Below are positions 17,528 to 27,939 of a stretch of DNA of 64,000 bases, piece after piece. Where the stretch lies: positions 310,001-374,000 of the forward strand of contig NZ_JBDZDT010000002.1 of NCBI RefSeq assembly GCF_040049275.1, given 5' to 3'. The translations under genes and the position numbers were made by a program. How positions within the stretch are numbered: the first letter of the stretch is position 1; the number at the start of each line of letters is the position of its first letter. Under the pieces are notes generated by a model. It ran no database searches and had not been told where the DNA came from. It saw only the letters and a list, made by a program, of their open reading frames with translations. This DNA is from Aquabacter sp040049275 (GTDB taxonomy: Bacteria > Pseudomonadota > Alphaproteobacteria > Rhizobiales > Xanthobacteraceae).

Positions 17528-17784
17528 CACGCAGTCCCGTGTACGTGTCTTACCCAAGCCCAATGCTTAGCTGATTTGCCAGCAGTCCGCGCGTCGCTTT
17601 GCTCCTCCGCTCCATGCGGGGTCTCGTTCTCAAGATGCAGGGTCGAGGCGTCGAGGGTAGGGATGCGGTCTCTGGCATCAGGTCGAGGACCAGCTCGCGA
17701 TGACGCGCGCGGACTTCCAACGCAAGGTGTGCCCGGTGCATGAGCGGGTTCGGAGCGAGCAGACTCAGTGCAGCGGCCTTAACG

Positions 17785-19236
17785 TCACTTCACCTCTTCC
17801 ATGTCCCCCGGCTTCCAGCTTCCATCGAAGGCCGCGTGCTCGGGGCCATAGATGCGCAGATAGGTGAACCAGCCGCGCCCCGGCACCGTCTTGATCCAGC
17901 GGCCCTCATTCCTCGCTGGCGCGGTGGGGCCGAAGTAGAGGACGGTAGGCTCATTTTTTGAGGCGTCTTTCAGCTCGAACATGGACCGCAGGGCGGCCTT
18001 GTCCTGGTCGGTCTGGACCTCCGAGCGGGTCTGGGCGTCATAGAGGGTGACGGACCAGAACAGCCGGTACGGCACCGGCTGCGGGATGGTGAGCCGGTAG
18101 CTCTTGCCGCCGTCGAGATAGGCCTCGGTCGCATCGCGCGCGGCAAGCCAGTAAAGCGAGCCAGCCCCGGCGGAGCGGCGGAACATGGCAGGGGAGGTGA
18201 CGATGGCCTGGGCGAACCAGCGGTCGCGCGCCTCAAGGTCGATTCCCGTGGGCGTCTCGAACTGCGCGCTGCCGGGCACGAGGCCGGCCCACTCCCATTT
18301 GCGGTCCGGCCAGGCGAAGCGGTCGGGCCGGTCGCTCGCGAAGGCGGAGACCAGCATCTGCTCCCGGCCGGCCTGCGCCGCCCGCTCCAGGATTGCCGTC
18401 ATGCGCGCGTCCGGGGCGAAGGGCTTGCCCTTCTCGATGCCGATGGCCTCCAGCAGCCCGTACATGGGCAGGAATTTCTCGACGATGGGTTCTTCGTTGA
18501 TGACGCGGTGGAGCACCTGCCAGAACTGGATGTTGTCCTCCCAGCGCAGCGACGTGCTGTCCGCGGGCATCTGGGTGGTATCCACCATCTTGACGGGCGT
18601 GGGGTTGGCGGCACCCAGCGGATAGATCCTGACGGCCCGCAGCGCATCCATGGCGCCGGGAACGTCGGCATTCACCGGCAGGGCGCGCACCGCTGCCAGA
18701 ACCTTGTTAGAGAGCGAGCGGCCAGCGAAATAGCCGGCCGGCACCTCGCCCTTATATCCAGGCGGCAGGATGAGATGCCTGCCGCCCTTTCCCTCGTCGG
18801 GGCCGGGCAGGCCCATGTCCAGGACCCAGCCCTGGTGGTGGTCGTCCACGAGGCCAATATAGGCGCCCGGCGGCAGCTCGATCACCATGGGGCCCCGGGA
18901 GAGGTCGAGGGCGGCCGCGCCGTAGGGCGTATCGGAATTGAGTGTGAAGCCGACCTGCCGGGGACCGGCGGCCATGATCGCCATGGCCGCATTGTCCTCC
19001 AGGCCCAGCGCGCGGTTGCCGTTGAAGATGCCTTCCATGGAGACGGTTGGATACCAGAAGCGATAGGCGGTCACCGCCCGCTGGAAGTCCGCATCGTCAT
19101 AGGCCTGCTTCGCGGCCTGCGCGGTGGGATAGCCCTTCTCGAAGGCGTACGGGCTGGCCGCGGGAGCCGTTTGTGCCATCGCGGCGGACATGAGCGCTAT
19201 CTGTGCTGCATAGGTCATGGAGAGAAGCGATCTCAT
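17785..19236 (-). CDS. Secreted DUF1254/DUF1214 protein
   Basis: A 483-residue secreted protein with a signal peptide (MRSLLSMTYAAQIALMSAAMAQ). The N-terminal half fits DUF1254 (YRFWYPTVSMEGIF, LNSDTPYGAAALDLSRGPMVIELPPG) and the C-terminal half DUF1214 (RLTIPQPVPYRLFWSVTLYDAQTRSEVQTDQDKAALRS, then YFGPTAPARNEGRWIKTVPGRGWFTYLRIYGP, here in pieces). The two domains are usually found together and have no established biochemical function. GGGAGAA precedes the ATG. It lies 25 bp after the HlyD remnant and DUF3302 gene, so the three probably form one minus-strand transcript. Confidence 0.9.
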   Translation of the reverse strand: MRSLLSMTYAAQIALMSAAMAQTAPAASPYAFEKGYPTAQAAKQAYDDADFQRAVTAYRFWYPTVSMEGIFNGNRALGLEDNAAMAIMAAGPRQVGFTLNSDTPYGAAALDLSRGPMVIELPPGAYIGLVDDHHQGWVLDMGLPGPDEGKGGRHLILPPGYKGEVPAGYFAGRSLSNKVLAAVRALPVNADVPGAMDALRAVRIYPLGAANPTPVKMVDTTQMPADSTSLRWEDNIQFWQVLHRVINEEPIVEKFLPMYGLLEAIGIEKGKPFAPDARMTAILERAAQAGREQMLVSAFASDRPDRFAWPDRKWEWAGLVPGSAQFETPTGIDLEARDRWFAQAIVTSPAMFRRSAGAGSLYWLAARDATEAYLDGGKSYRLTIPQPVPYRLFWSVTLYDAQTRSEVQTDQDKAALRSMFELKDASKNEPTVLYFGPTAPARNEGRWIKTVPGRGWFTYLRIYGPEHAAFDGSWKPGDMEEVK

Positions 19237-19261
19237 GGCTTGGTTCTCCCGGATGCCGGCC

Positions 19262-19522
19262 TCAATAGGGCCAGACGTAATTGACGATGGCTTCCTGGCG
19301 CAGCAGCACCTGGCGGATGATGTGGCTGCCTTTCACATGTTCGGTGAAGATGGCCGCCGTCCCGGCGCTTCCCGCGGGCAGCTTATGGGCAAGCGCGGCG
19401 TCATCGAGCGCGAGGCGCACCACGAAGGGCGATGTCTTCCAGAACAGGTTGAAGGGGACGATCTTCAGCCAGACCAGGAGGAAGAGCAGGACAAGATAGA
19501 CGTTGAGCAGAAAGATGATCAC
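19262..19522 (-). pseudogene. HlyD-family membrane fusion protein with its middle deleted
   Basis: An 86-codon frame starting at GTG 19522, which overlaps the stop of the DUF3302 gene by four bases. Residues 1-35 are the membrane anchor typical of YiaV-like HlyD proteins (IIFLLNVYLVLLFLLVWLKI then VPFNLFWKTSPFVV). Residues 36-86 are the C-terminal end of the same family (LPAGSAGTAAIFTEHVKGSH then VLLRQEAIVNYVWPY). About 250-300 residues, containing the lipoyl, coiled-coil and barrel domains, are absent, yet the frame is kept. The product can anchor but cannot be a working adaptor. An assembly error is the main alternative to a real in-frame deletion. Confidence 0.7.
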
Positions 19523-19764
19523 GGCGCCGCCCCCGGTCCGGTCTTGGACGGCACATCCACATAGGCCCAGACGAACACGATGGGCCACAAAGCGAAGCCG
19601 CAGATGAGGGAGATCCACCCCGCAACCTGCACCGCGTGAGCCTGAGGGTGCCCCCGCTTGCGGGCGATGTGGCCGGGGAGCCAGCCGAGGATGAGGATCA
19701 CTCCGACCGTGCTGATGGCCAGTACGGCGAGGACGATCCAGGCGAAGATGTCGAGCCTGGACAT
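19519..19764 (-). CDS. DUF3302 inner-membrane protein, YiaW-like
   Basis: An 81-residue protein with two predicted membrane helices (IFAWIVLAVLAISTVGVILIL and WISLICGFALWPIVFVWAYV, the second shown whole). The LPGHIARKRGHPQAHAVQVAGW loop between them, given here without its last residues, is the DUF3302 hallmark. In E. coli the homologue yiaW sits next to the HlyD-type gene yiaV. The same pairing holds here, with a GTGA overlap into the shortened HlyD gene. GAAGGAG precedes the ATG. The function of the family is unknown; a role with the adaptor is inferred from the pairing. Confidence 0.85.
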   Translation of the reverse strand: MSRLDIFAWIVLAVLAISTVGVILILGWLPGHIARKRGHPQAHAVQVAGWISLICGFALWPIVFVWAYVDVPSKTGPGAAP

Positions 19765-19930
19765 GAACGCTCCTTCACCTCGGTTACGTATCCATTATTT
19801 CACGTCGGTATGATGCCAATGCTTTCGCGGCGAATAAATCTTCGAATAACTACATACACTTAGGGCGTTTCTTGCGCTATCGTCATGTGGTGGGAAGGCG
19901 GTACATGACAGCACCGCAAGGGAGGCGATC

Positions 19931-21490
19931 ATGCGTGTGAAAGCATTGCTGGCTTCGGTAGCGCTTCTCGGCGCCGGACTTCTGGGGGCCGATGCTCCCG
20001 CTTTCGCGCAGGCCCCACCCCAGCCCGGCCGGCCCAACATCCTCGTGATCTTCGGCGACGATATCGGCCAGACCAATCTCAGCGTCTATTCCATGGGGCT
20101 CATGGGCTATCGCACGCCCAACATCGACAGCATCGCCCGCGATGGCCTGATCTTCACGGACTATTATGCCGAGCAGAGCTGCACGGCCGGCCGTTCCACC
20201 TTCATCACCGGGCAGTCCACGCTGCGCACGGGCATGTCCAAGGTCGGGCTTCCCGGCGCCAGCCTGGGCCTCCAGAAGGAGGACATGACCATCGCCGAGG
20301 CGGTGAAGCCGCTCGGCTACGCCACCGGCCAGTTCGGCAAGAACCATCTGGGCGACAAGGACGAGTTCCTGCCCACCAATCACGGGTTCGATGAGTTCTT
20401 CGGCAATCTCTACCACCTCAATGCGGAGGAGGAGCCGGAGCATCCCGACTATCCCAAGGACCCGGAGTTCCGGAAGAAGTACGGGCCGCGCGGGGTCATC
20501 AGGTCCAGCGCCGACGGCAAGATCGAGGATACCGGGCCGCTCACCAAGAAGCGGATGGAGACCATCGACGACGAGACCACCAACGCCGCCATGGATTTCA
20601 TGGACCGGCAGGTGAAGGCGCAGAAGCCGTTCTTCGTGTGGATGAACACCACGCGCATGCATCTCTACACGCATGTGCGCCCCGAAATGCTCGGCAAGAG
20701 CGGCATCTCGGAATATTTCGACGGCATGCTGGAGCATGACGGGGATGTGGGCAAGCTCTTGAAGAAGCTCGACGATCTCGGTATCGCCAACAACACCATC
20801 GTGGTCTACAGCACCGATAACGGCCCTCACATGAATTCCTGGCCGGACGGCGGGATGACCCCGTTCCGGGGCGAGAAGAACACTAATTGGGAGGGGGCCT
20901 ACCGCGTGCCGGCCATGGTGCGCTGGCCTGGCCGCATCAAGCCCGGCACGATCTCCAACGACATCTTCTCCGGCCTCGACTGGTTCCCGACGCTGCTGGC
21001 GGCCGCCGGCGACACGGACGTGACCGACCGGCTCCTGAAAGGCTGGACCGTCAATGGCCGCACCTACAAGAACCATCTCGACGGCTTCAACCAGCTGCCC
21101 TACCTGACCGGGCAGACGGACAAGTCGGCGCGCAACGAGTTCTTCTACTTCAACGACGACAATCAACTCGTCGCGGTGCGGGTTGGCCCGTGGAAGCAGA
21201 ATTTCTGCGAGCAGCGGGTGGAGGGCACATTGCAGGTGTGGGCGGAACCCTTCGTCTGCCAGCGCCTGCCCAAGCTGATCAACCTGCGCATGGACCCGTT
21301 CGAGCGCGCGCCGATTACGTCCAACACCTATTTCGACTGGCAGATGCGCCATGCCTTCCTGGCAATCCCGACCCAGGACGTGGTGGCGCGGTTCCTCGCC
21401 ACCTTCAAAGAATACCCGCCGGCGCAGCGGCCGGCGAGCTTCTCCGTCGACCAGATCACGGACCAGCTCATGCGGCAGCTTCCGAACTGA
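19931..21490 (+). CDS. Secreted arylsulfatase (Cys-type, FGE-dependent)
   Basis: A 519-residue sulfatase with a signal peptide (MRVKALLASVALLGAGLLGA to about residue 27). The catalytic site is Cys84 in SCTAGRSTF, the C-x-A-x-R motif whose Cys is converted to formylglycine. Metal ligands Asp43 and Asp44 are in VIFGDDIGQ, and STDNGPHMNSWPDGG supplies the second Asp-Asn pair. Export as an arylsulfatase acting on sulfate esters in the periplasm is inferred. The maturation enzyme FGE is encoded two genes downstream. A 166-bp divergent region separates it from DUF3302; no regulator is next to it. The substrate is unknown. Confidence 0.94.
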   Translation: MRVKALLASVALLGAGLLGADAPAFAQAPPQPGRPNILVIFGDDIGQTNLSVYSMGLMGYRTPNIDSIARDGLIFTDYYAEQSCTAGRSTFITGQSTLRTGMSKVGLPGASLGLQKEDMTIAEAVKPLGYATGQFGKNHLGDKDEFLPTNHGFDEFFGNLYHLNAEEEPEHPDYPKDPEFRKKYGPRGVIRSSADGKIEDTGPLTKKRMETIDDETTNAAMDFMDRQVKAQKPFFVWMNTTRMHLYTHVRPEMLGKSGISEYFDGMLEHDGDVGKLLKKLDDLGIANNTIVVYSTDNGPHMNSWPDGGMTPFRGEKNTNWEGAYRVPAMVRWPGRIKPGTISNDIFSGLDWFPTLLAAAGDTDVTDRLLKGWTVNGRTYKNHLDGFNQLPYLTGQTDKSARNEFFYFNDDNQLVAVRVGPWKQNFCEQRVEGTLQVWAEPFVCQRLPKLINLRMDPFERAPITSNTYFDWQMRHAFLAIPTQDVVARFLATFKEYPPAQRPASFSVDQITDQLMRQLPN

Positions 21491-21497
21491 AGGCAAC

Positions 21498-21523
21498 CGG
21501 GCGGGGGCTGACGCTCCCGCCCG
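21498..21523 (+). terminator. Intercistronic hairpin after the arylsulfatase gene
   Basis: An 8-bp GC stem CGGGCGGG / CCCGCCCG with a 10-base loop, between the sulfatase stop and the next start. It may stabilise or attenuate the message within the operon rather than end it. Confidence 0.35.
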
Positions 21524-21543
21524 CCCGCTCTGAGGATATCGCC

Positions 21544-22515
21544 GTGCGTTCCAGACCGTGTCTTGTGGCTGGCATGACCTTCATCGCGGGCGCCATGGCA
21601 GGCGCCGTGCCCGCATGCGCCGCCGAGAACGGCATCGGCTTCTATCTGCTCGGCAGCCGCGGCCCCATGGCCGGCTATCTGCCGCCGCCGGGCGTCTATC
21701 TCCAGAACGATCTCTATCATTACAGCGGCACCGGCGGAGGCGGGAAGATCTTCTCCACCGGCGGGCGGCTGATCGCCGATGTGGAGAGCCAGGCCACCGC
21801 CGACTTCGTCACCGGCACGTGGGTGCTGCCGTTCGACGTGCTGGGCGGTAACCTCGCAGTGGGGGCGATCCTCCCTTATGGCCATGTGAACGTGGACGCC
21901 GGGCTGCAGCTTTTCGCGCCCCGCCTCAATGCGGTGTTCAACCGCGACATCGGCGATTCCGCGTCCGTTTTCGGCGATCCGGTCTTCTCCACGACGCTCG
22001 GCTGGCATGCGGAGAATTTCCACTGGAACGTGACCCTGCTGGTGAACACCCCCGTCGGCAATTATCGGGAGAATGCCCTCGCCAATCTCTCCTTCAACCG
22101 GTGGGCTAACGATCTCTCAGGCGCGCTCACCTGGTTCGATCCCAAGCTCGGCATCGATCTTTCGGGCGTCGTGGGCATCACGTTCAACGGCACGAACGAC
22201 GTGACGGACTACACCACCGGCACCGAGTTCCATGTGGAATGGGCCGCCACCAAGACCCTCTCCAAGGAATGGTCGATTGGCATCCTCGGCTATTATTATC
22301 AGCAGCTCACCGGCGACAGCGGCTCCGGTGCCACGCTCGGCGCCTATGAGGGGCGCATCGCGGCCATCGGCGGCACCATCGCCTACAATTTCGAGGTGGG
22401 GAAGACGCCGGTCTCCACCCGCCTCAAGGTGTTCCAGGAATTCGCCGCCGAGAACCGGCTTGAGGGCACGCTCGGTTATTTCACGGTGGCGTTCCCGTTG
22501 ATCACCGGCAAATAA
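21544..22515 (+). CDS. Outer-membrane protein of the MetA-pathway/SphA type
   Basis: A 323-residue protein starting at GTG 21544, with GAGG upstream and a signal peptide ending near ACAAEN. The mature part is rich in aromatic beta-strands and ends GTLGYFTVAFPLITGK, as expected for a barrel. The N-terminal ENGIGFYLLGSRGPMAGYLP block followed by PPPGVYLQNDLYHYSG is typical of the 'phenol degradation MetA pathway' outer-membrane family (SphA-like). A barrel for uptake or release of aromatic compounds is the usual suggestion for this family. Its place between the sulfatase and FGE genes suggests passage of a sulfated substrate or its product; that is inference. The open frame extends far upstream inside the sulfatase gene but has no coding meaning there. 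Confidence 0.8.
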   Translation: MRSRPCLVAGMTFIAGAMAGAVPACAAENGIGFYLLGSRGPMAGYLPPPGVYLQNDLYHYSGTGGGGKIFSTGGRLIADVESQATADFVTGTWVLPFDVLGGNLAVGAILPYGHVNVDAGLQLFAPRLNAVFNRDIGDSASVFGDPVFSTTLGWHAENFHWNVTLLVNTPVGNYRENALANLSFNRWANDLSGALTWFDPKLGIDLSGVVGITFNGTNDVTDYTTGTEFHVEWAATKTLSKEWSIGILGYYYQQLTGDSGSGATLGAYEGRIAAIGGTIAYNFEVGKTPVSTRLKVFQEFAAENRLEGTLGYFTVAFPLITGK

Positions 22516-22535
22516 TCCGACGGGAGGAGACGAGG

Positions 22536-23507
22536 GTGAGCAGGGCGACGCGGGCACGGCAGGTGAAGGCGGCCACCATGGAGGCGCCCATGGTGCGCAT
22601 CCAGGGCGGCACCTTCCTCATGGGCTCGGACCGCCATTATGCCGAGGAGCGGCCGGTCCACCGGGTCACCGTGGGCGATTTCTTCATGGACGAGACGCCG
22701 GTCACGAATGCGCAGTTCCGTGCCTTCGCGGAGGCGACGGGGCACGTCACTTTCGCCGAGATCGCTCCCGACCCGAAGGACTATCCCGGTGCGCTGCCGG
22801 AGATGCTGAAGGCGGGCTCGCTGGTTTTCTCGCCGCCCGACCATCCGGTGAACCTGAAGGATTTCAGCCAATGGTGGGAGTTCCGCTTCCGCGCCAACTG
22901 GCGCCGTCCCTATGGGCCCGGCAGTTCCATCAAGGGGCTGGACGATCACCCCGTGGTCCACGTGGCCTATCGGGACGCGGAGGCCTATGCGGCATGGACT
23001 GGCAAGGACCTGCCGAGCGAGGCGGAATGGGAATATGCCGCGCGGGGCGGCCTCGATGGGGCGGAGTTCGCCTGGGGCGATGCGCTCAGCCCTGAAGGCC
23101 GGCAGATGGCGAACACCTGGCAGGGCGAGTTCCCGCTCGAAAATCTCGGTCTCGACGGTTTCGAGCGTACCTCGCCCGTGCGCACCTTCCCGCCCAACGG
23201 GTTCGGCCTCCACGACATGATCGGCAATGTCTGGGAATGGACTGCCGACTGGTGGTCCACCCGCCATCCCGAGGATGCGCCCAAGGCCTGCTGCGTGCCG
23301 GTGAACCCGCGCGGCGGGCCGATGGAGGGCAGCTTCGATCCGCGTCAGCCCAACATCGCCATCCCACGCAAGGTGCTGAAGGGCGGCTCGCATCTGTGCG
23401 CGCCCAATTATTGCCGCCGCTACCGCCCCGCCGCGCGGCATGCGGAGCCGGTGGACACGTCCACCAGCCATGTGGGGTTCCGCTGCATCCGCCGCGTGAC
23501 GGCTTAG
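22536..23507 (+). CDS. Formylglycine-generating enzyme (SUMF1/FGE family)
   Basis: A 323-residue enzyme that oxidises the sulfatase active-site Cys to formylglycine. The family start VRIQGGTFLMGSDRHYAEERPVHRV (here over residues 20-44), EAEWEYAARGG, GNVWEWTADWW and the end SHVGFRCIRR are present. The two catalytic cysteines are Cys288 and Cys293 in HLCAPNYCRRYRPAAR, with the same five-residue spacing as Cys336/Cys341 of human FGE, so the protein should be active. The GTG start has GGGAGGAGA upstream. No signal peptide is seen, so modification would occur in the cytoplasm before sulfatase export. Confidence 0.93.
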   Translation: MSRATRARQVKAATMEAPMVRIQGGTFLMGSDRHYAEERPVHRVTVGDFFMDETPVTNAQFRAFAEATGHVTFAEIAPDPKDYPGALPEMLKAGSLVFSPPDHPVNLKDFSQWWEFRFRANWRRPYGPGSSIKGLDDHPVVHVAYRDAEAYAAWTGKDLPSEAEWEYAARGGLDGAEFAWGDALSPEGRQMANTWQGEFPLENLGLDGFERTSPVRTFPPNGFGLHDMIGNVWEWTADWWSTRHPEDAPKACCVPVNPRGGPMEGSFDPRQPNIAIPRKVLKGGSHLCAPNYCRRYRPAARHAEPVDTSTSHVGFRCIRRVTA

Positions 23508-23517
23508 GGGGTGAAGC

Positions 23518-24533
23518 ATGCAACGGTCGGTCTTCCTCTGGACCCGGCGCCGGGTCCTCGGCGTCCTGCTCGGCCTCGGCCTTGCGGCCTTCGTGCCACT
23601 TGCCGCATTCGCCCAGAGCGATCCGCTTGCCTCCTGGAACGAGGGTCCCGCCAAATCCTCCATCATGGATTTCGTGCGCCGTGTCACCACCCAGGGCGGG
23701 CCGGATTTCGTGCCGGTGGAGGAGCGCATCGCCACCTTCGACAATGACGGCACGCTGTGGGCCGAGCAGCCCATGTATTTCCAGATCGCCTTCGCCATGG
23801 ACCGCGTGAAGGCCATGGCGAAGGACCATCCCGAATGGAACGACCGGCAGCCCTACAAGGCCGTGCTGGAGGATGACCGTACGGCGCTCGCCGCGCTCGG
23901 TGAAAAGGGCTTTCTCCAGATCATGGCGGCAACCCATGCCGGCATGACGGTGGCGGAGTTCGAGACGATCGTTTCCGAGTGGCTGAAGACCGCCCGCCAT
24001 CCCCGCTTCGACCGCCCTTACACCGACCTCGTCTACCAGCCCATGCAGGAGCTGCTCGCCTATCTCAGGGCGAACGGCTTCAAGACCTTCATCGTCTCCG
24101 GCGGCGGTATCGAGTTCATGCGGCCCTGGGCGCCGAAGGCCTACGGCATCCCGCCGGAGCAGATCGTCGGCTCCTCGGGCAAGACGCAGTTCAGGCTGGA
24201 GGGGGACACACCCTCGATCCTGAAGCTGCCGGAGATCGAGTTCGTCGACGACGGCCCCGGCAAGCCCGTGGGCATCAACCGCTTCATCGGCCGCCGCCCG
24301 GTCTTCGCCGCCGGCAATTCCGACGGTGACCTCGAAATGCTGCAATGGACGACGCTCAACACCGGCCCGCGCTTCGCCCTCATCGTCCATCACACCGATG
24401 CGGAGCGGGAATGGGCCTATGACCGCGACAGCCCGGTCGGGCGCCTCAACAAGGCGCTGGACCAGGCGCCCGCGCGCGGCTGGCTGGTGGTGGATATGAA
24501 GCGGGACTGGAAGCTCGTCTTCCCGTTTCAGAA

Positions 24534-24537
<4 letters not shown>
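23518..24537 (+). CDS. Exported HAD-family phosphatase
   Basis: A 339-residue haloacid dehalogenase-superfamily hydrolase with a twin-arginine-like start (WTRRRVLGVLLGLGLAAF). Motif I is ATFDNDGTLW, motif II KTFIVSGGG, and the metal-binding motif AAGNSDGDLEML. It resembles phosphoserine-phosphatase-type HAD proteins that are exported. Its phosphoester is unknown. It begins 10 bp after the FGE gene and overlaps the MoxR gene by four bases, so it is translated in series with the sulfatase and Bat genes. Confidence 0.88.
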
Positions 24538-25526
<989 letters not shown>

Positions 25527-25538
25527 AGGAGGCGGACC

Positions 25539-26483
25539 ATGACAAGGGAGGCGCGCGTCCACGTCACGCTCGACGGTCTCCTTCGCCTGCGTCACCGGGC
25601 CAGCGGCTTCTCCTTCCTGCCGCGCCAGCCTGTTCACAGCCTGCTGGCCGGGCGCCACGCCTCGCGGCTGCGCGGTCGCGGGCTCGATTTCGCGGAATTG
25701 CGCCACTATGCGGAAGGCGACGACGTGCGCACCATCGACTGGTCGGCCACCGCCCGCCAGGGTGAGCCCTTCGTCCGGGTCTATACCGAGGAGCGCGACC
25801 GATCCGTCCTGCTGCTGGTGGACCAGCGGCTCTCCATGTTCTTCGCCAGCCGCGGCGCCATGAAGTCCGTGGTGGCAGCGGAAGCCGCGGCGCTCGCCGC
25901 CTTCCGCGTGGCCTCCCTCGGCGACCGGGTGGGCGCCGTCATCTTTTCCGAGGACGGGTTCGTGGAGATCAGGCCGGCGCCACGGGACGGGGCGGTGTGG
26001 CGCATCCTTGATGCGGTGGCACGGCAGAATGCGCGCCTCACCGCTGCCGATCCCCGTCCTCTCGACCCGTCCCTCCTCAATGCGGCCCTGGAACGGGCGG
26101 GCCGGCTCGTCCCCCATGATGGCCTCGTCTGCCTCATCACCGATGCCTTCGGCGCGGATGCGCAGACGGTGGAGCTGGTGACCCGCATCACCGCCCACAA
26201 CGATGTCCTCACCATCTTCATTTCCGATCCTTTGGAAGCGGAGCTCCCGGACGTGGGGCGGGCCGTCATGGCGCAGGCCGACTTGCGCCTGGAGGTGGAC
26301 ACGGCCTCCCCCGCTCTGCGCCGACGGTACGCCGCCGATTTCGTGGCGCGCCGGGAGGCCATCGAGAATTTCTCACGCAAGCGGGCGATCCCCGTCCTGC
26401 CCGTGTCCACGGAACGGGATGTGGCGGAACAGTTCCGCGATCTCCTGGGCGAACGGTTGGCGAAGGGGAGGCTGCGCACATGA
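25539..26483 (+). CDS. DUF58 protein
   Basis: A 314-residue DUF58 protein, the usual partner of MoxR. The family hallmark is GRGLDFAELRHYAEGDDVRT followed by IDWSATARQGEPFVRVYTEERD. The C-terminal part resembles a VWA fold with LLLVDQRLSMFF in the first strand. DUF58 proteins are thought to be adaptors between MoxR and membrane VWA proteins. GGAGG precedes the ATG; the stop overlaps the DUF4381 start by four bases. Confidence 0.93.
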   Translation: MTREARVHVTLDGLLRLRHRASGFSFLPRQPVHSLLAGRHASRLRGRGLDFAELRHYAEGDDVRTIDWSATARQGEPFVRVYTEERDRSVLLLVDQRLSMFFASRGAMKSVVAAEAAALAAFRVASLGDRVGAVIFSEDGFVEIRPAPRDGAVWRILDAVARQNARLTAADPRPLDPSLLNAALERAGRLVPHDGLVCLITDAFGADAQTVELVTRITAHNDVLTIFISDPLEAELPDVGRAVMAQADLRLEVDTASPALRRRYAADFVARREAIENFSRKRAIPVLPVSTERDVAEQFRDLLGERLAKGRLRT

Positions 26484-26953
26484 GCGATCCCGCCGACCTC
26501 TCCAACCTCAACGACATTGTCCTGCCGCCGGCGGTCTCCTATTGGCCGCCCCAGCCCGGCTGGTGGATCCTGGCAGCAGGGCTTTTCGCCATCGCCGTCA
26601 TCGCCGTGGTGCGGCTCATCCTGCGGTATCGCGCCAATGCCTATCGCCGGGCGGCGCTCGCCGAATTGGCCCGCATAGGCCAAGCCACGGATGCGGACAG
26701 CGCGCAGCGCATCTCCACCATCCTCAAGCGCGCGGCGCTTGTCGCCTATCCGCGCGAGCAGACCGCGGCACTCACCGGGCCCGCATGGCTCGCTTTCCTC
26801 GACCGCACGGGCGGGACATCGGCCTTCACCCAGGGCCCCGCGCGCGAACTGGTCCCGCTCGCCTTCGGTGCCGCATCGCATGCGGACGGCATCGCCATCG
26901 CCCGCGCGGCCGCCCACTGGGTGCGACGGCACCGGGGAGGGCGGGAATGCTGA
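26480..26953 (+). CDS. DUF4381 membrane protein
   Basis: A 157-residue protein with one membrane helix (WWILAAGLFAIAVIAVVRLIL) after a short N-terminal segment reading LNDIVLPPAVSYWPPQPGWW. That start is typical of DUF4381. It always lies between DUF58 and VWA genes in Bat-type operons. The cytoplasmic part has LKRAALVAYPREQTAALTGPAWLAFLD, in pieces. Function is unknown. The VWA start lies inside its last codons. Confidence 0.88.
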   Translation: MSDPADLSNLNDIVLPPAVSYWPPQPGWWILAAGLFAIAVIAVVRLILRYRANAYRRAALAELARIGQATDADSAQRISTILKRAALVAYPREQTAALTGPAWLAFLDRTGGTSAFTQGPARELVPLAFGAASHADGIAIARAAAHWVRRHRGGREC

Positions 26954-27939
26954 GCTTCGCCTATCCCTGGGCGGCCTTGGCGCTGCCCCTGCCGGTGATC
27001 GTCTATCTTCTCGTCCCGCCCTACGCGCAAGGGCGCGCCGGTGTCCGCGTGCCCTTCTTCGGCCGCCTCGCGGCCCTGACGGGCGCAACGCCCGGCCGGG
27101 ATGCGGGCGTCATGCGGCGCGGTCCGTGGCGGATGCTGGCCTTGACGCTCTGCTGGCTGCTGGCGCTCGCGGCCCTCATGCGCCCCCAATGGATCGAGCC
27201 GCCGATCCACCATGAGACGCCCGCACGGGACATGCTCCTGCTCGTGGACCTCTCAGGCTCCATGGACACGCAGGATTTCACTGATGCCGCCGGACAGAAG
27301 GTCAACAGGCTCGCCGCGGTGAAGGAGGTGCTGGACGGCTTCCTCAAGCGCCGCACCGGCGACCGGGTGGGCGTGGTGGTCTTCGGCAACGCGCCGTTCA
27401 CGCTGGTGCCCTTCACCACCGATCTCGGCCTCGCCCGCAAGCTGGTGGAGGAGATGCAGGTGGGCATGGCGGGCCCGCGCACCGTGTTCGGCGACGCCAT
27501 CGGCCTCGGTATCATGCTGTTCGATGCATCCAAGGCGCCGGCAAAGACCATGATCGCGCTCACCGACGGCAACGACACCGCGAGCCGCGTGCCCCCGGCG
27601 GAGGCGGCGCGCATCGCCAAGGACAAGGGCATCGTCATCCATACGATTGCGATCGGTGATCCTGTCGCGGCCGGGGAGGAGAAGCTCGACGAGCAGGCGC
27701 TCAAGGACGTCGCTGATGCCACCAGCGGCACTTTCTCCCGTGCCCTGGACCGCGCCGGGCTGGAGGACATCTACGCCCGCCTCGATGCCATGGAGGCCCG
27801 CAAGGTCGAGACGGTGACCTTCCGGCCCAGAACGGACCTCTTCTGGGTCCCGCTTGCCGCACTCACATTGGCGTCTCTGCTGTTCCAGGCCGCCCGGCTG
27901 GTTCGCTGGCCGTGCCGCAGGGCAGAGGCGGCGGCATGA
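26947..27939 (+). CDS. VWA-domain membrane protein, BatA-like
   Basis: A 330-residue protein with two N-terminal helices (residues 5-22 and about 62-80), a VWA domain and a C-terminal helix (LFWVPLAALTLASLLFQAA). The MIDAS is intact: DLSGSMDTQDF, a Thr in the PRTVFGDAIGLG segment, and TDGNDT. The ATG at 26947 overlaps the DUF4381 stop by seven bases. It is the metal-competent VWA partner of the pair in this operon. Confidence 0.93.
   Translation: MLSFAYPWAALALPLPVIVYLLVPPYAQGRAGVRVPFFGRLAALTGATPGRDAGVMRRGPWRMLALTLCWLLALAALMRPQWIEPPIHHETPARDMLLLVDLSGSMDTQDFTDAAGQKVNRLAAVKEVLDGFLKRRTGDRVGVVVFGNAPFTLVPFTTDLGLARKLVEEMQVGMAGPRTVFGDAIGLGIMLFDASKAPAKTMIALTDGNDTASRVPPAEAARIAKDKGIVIHTIAIGDPVAAGEEKLDEQALKDVADATSGTFSRALDRAGLEDIYARLDAMEARKVETVTFRPRTDLFWVPLAALTLASLLFQAARLVRWPCRRAEAAA

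Noticed and set aside
17528..17784. Possible small gene between the lipase and DUF1254 genes
   Set aside because: Short open frames on both strands have no ribosome site, domain or plausible composition.
20887..22515. 542-codon frame starting inside the sulfatase gene
   Set aside because: Protein character begins only at GTG 21544, which has a ribosome site and a signal peptide.
26203..27939. 578-codon frame running through DUF58 and DUF4381 into the VWA gene
   Set aside because: The part before 26947 has no protein character and overlaps two well-supported genes in another frame; high GC leaves such frames open.
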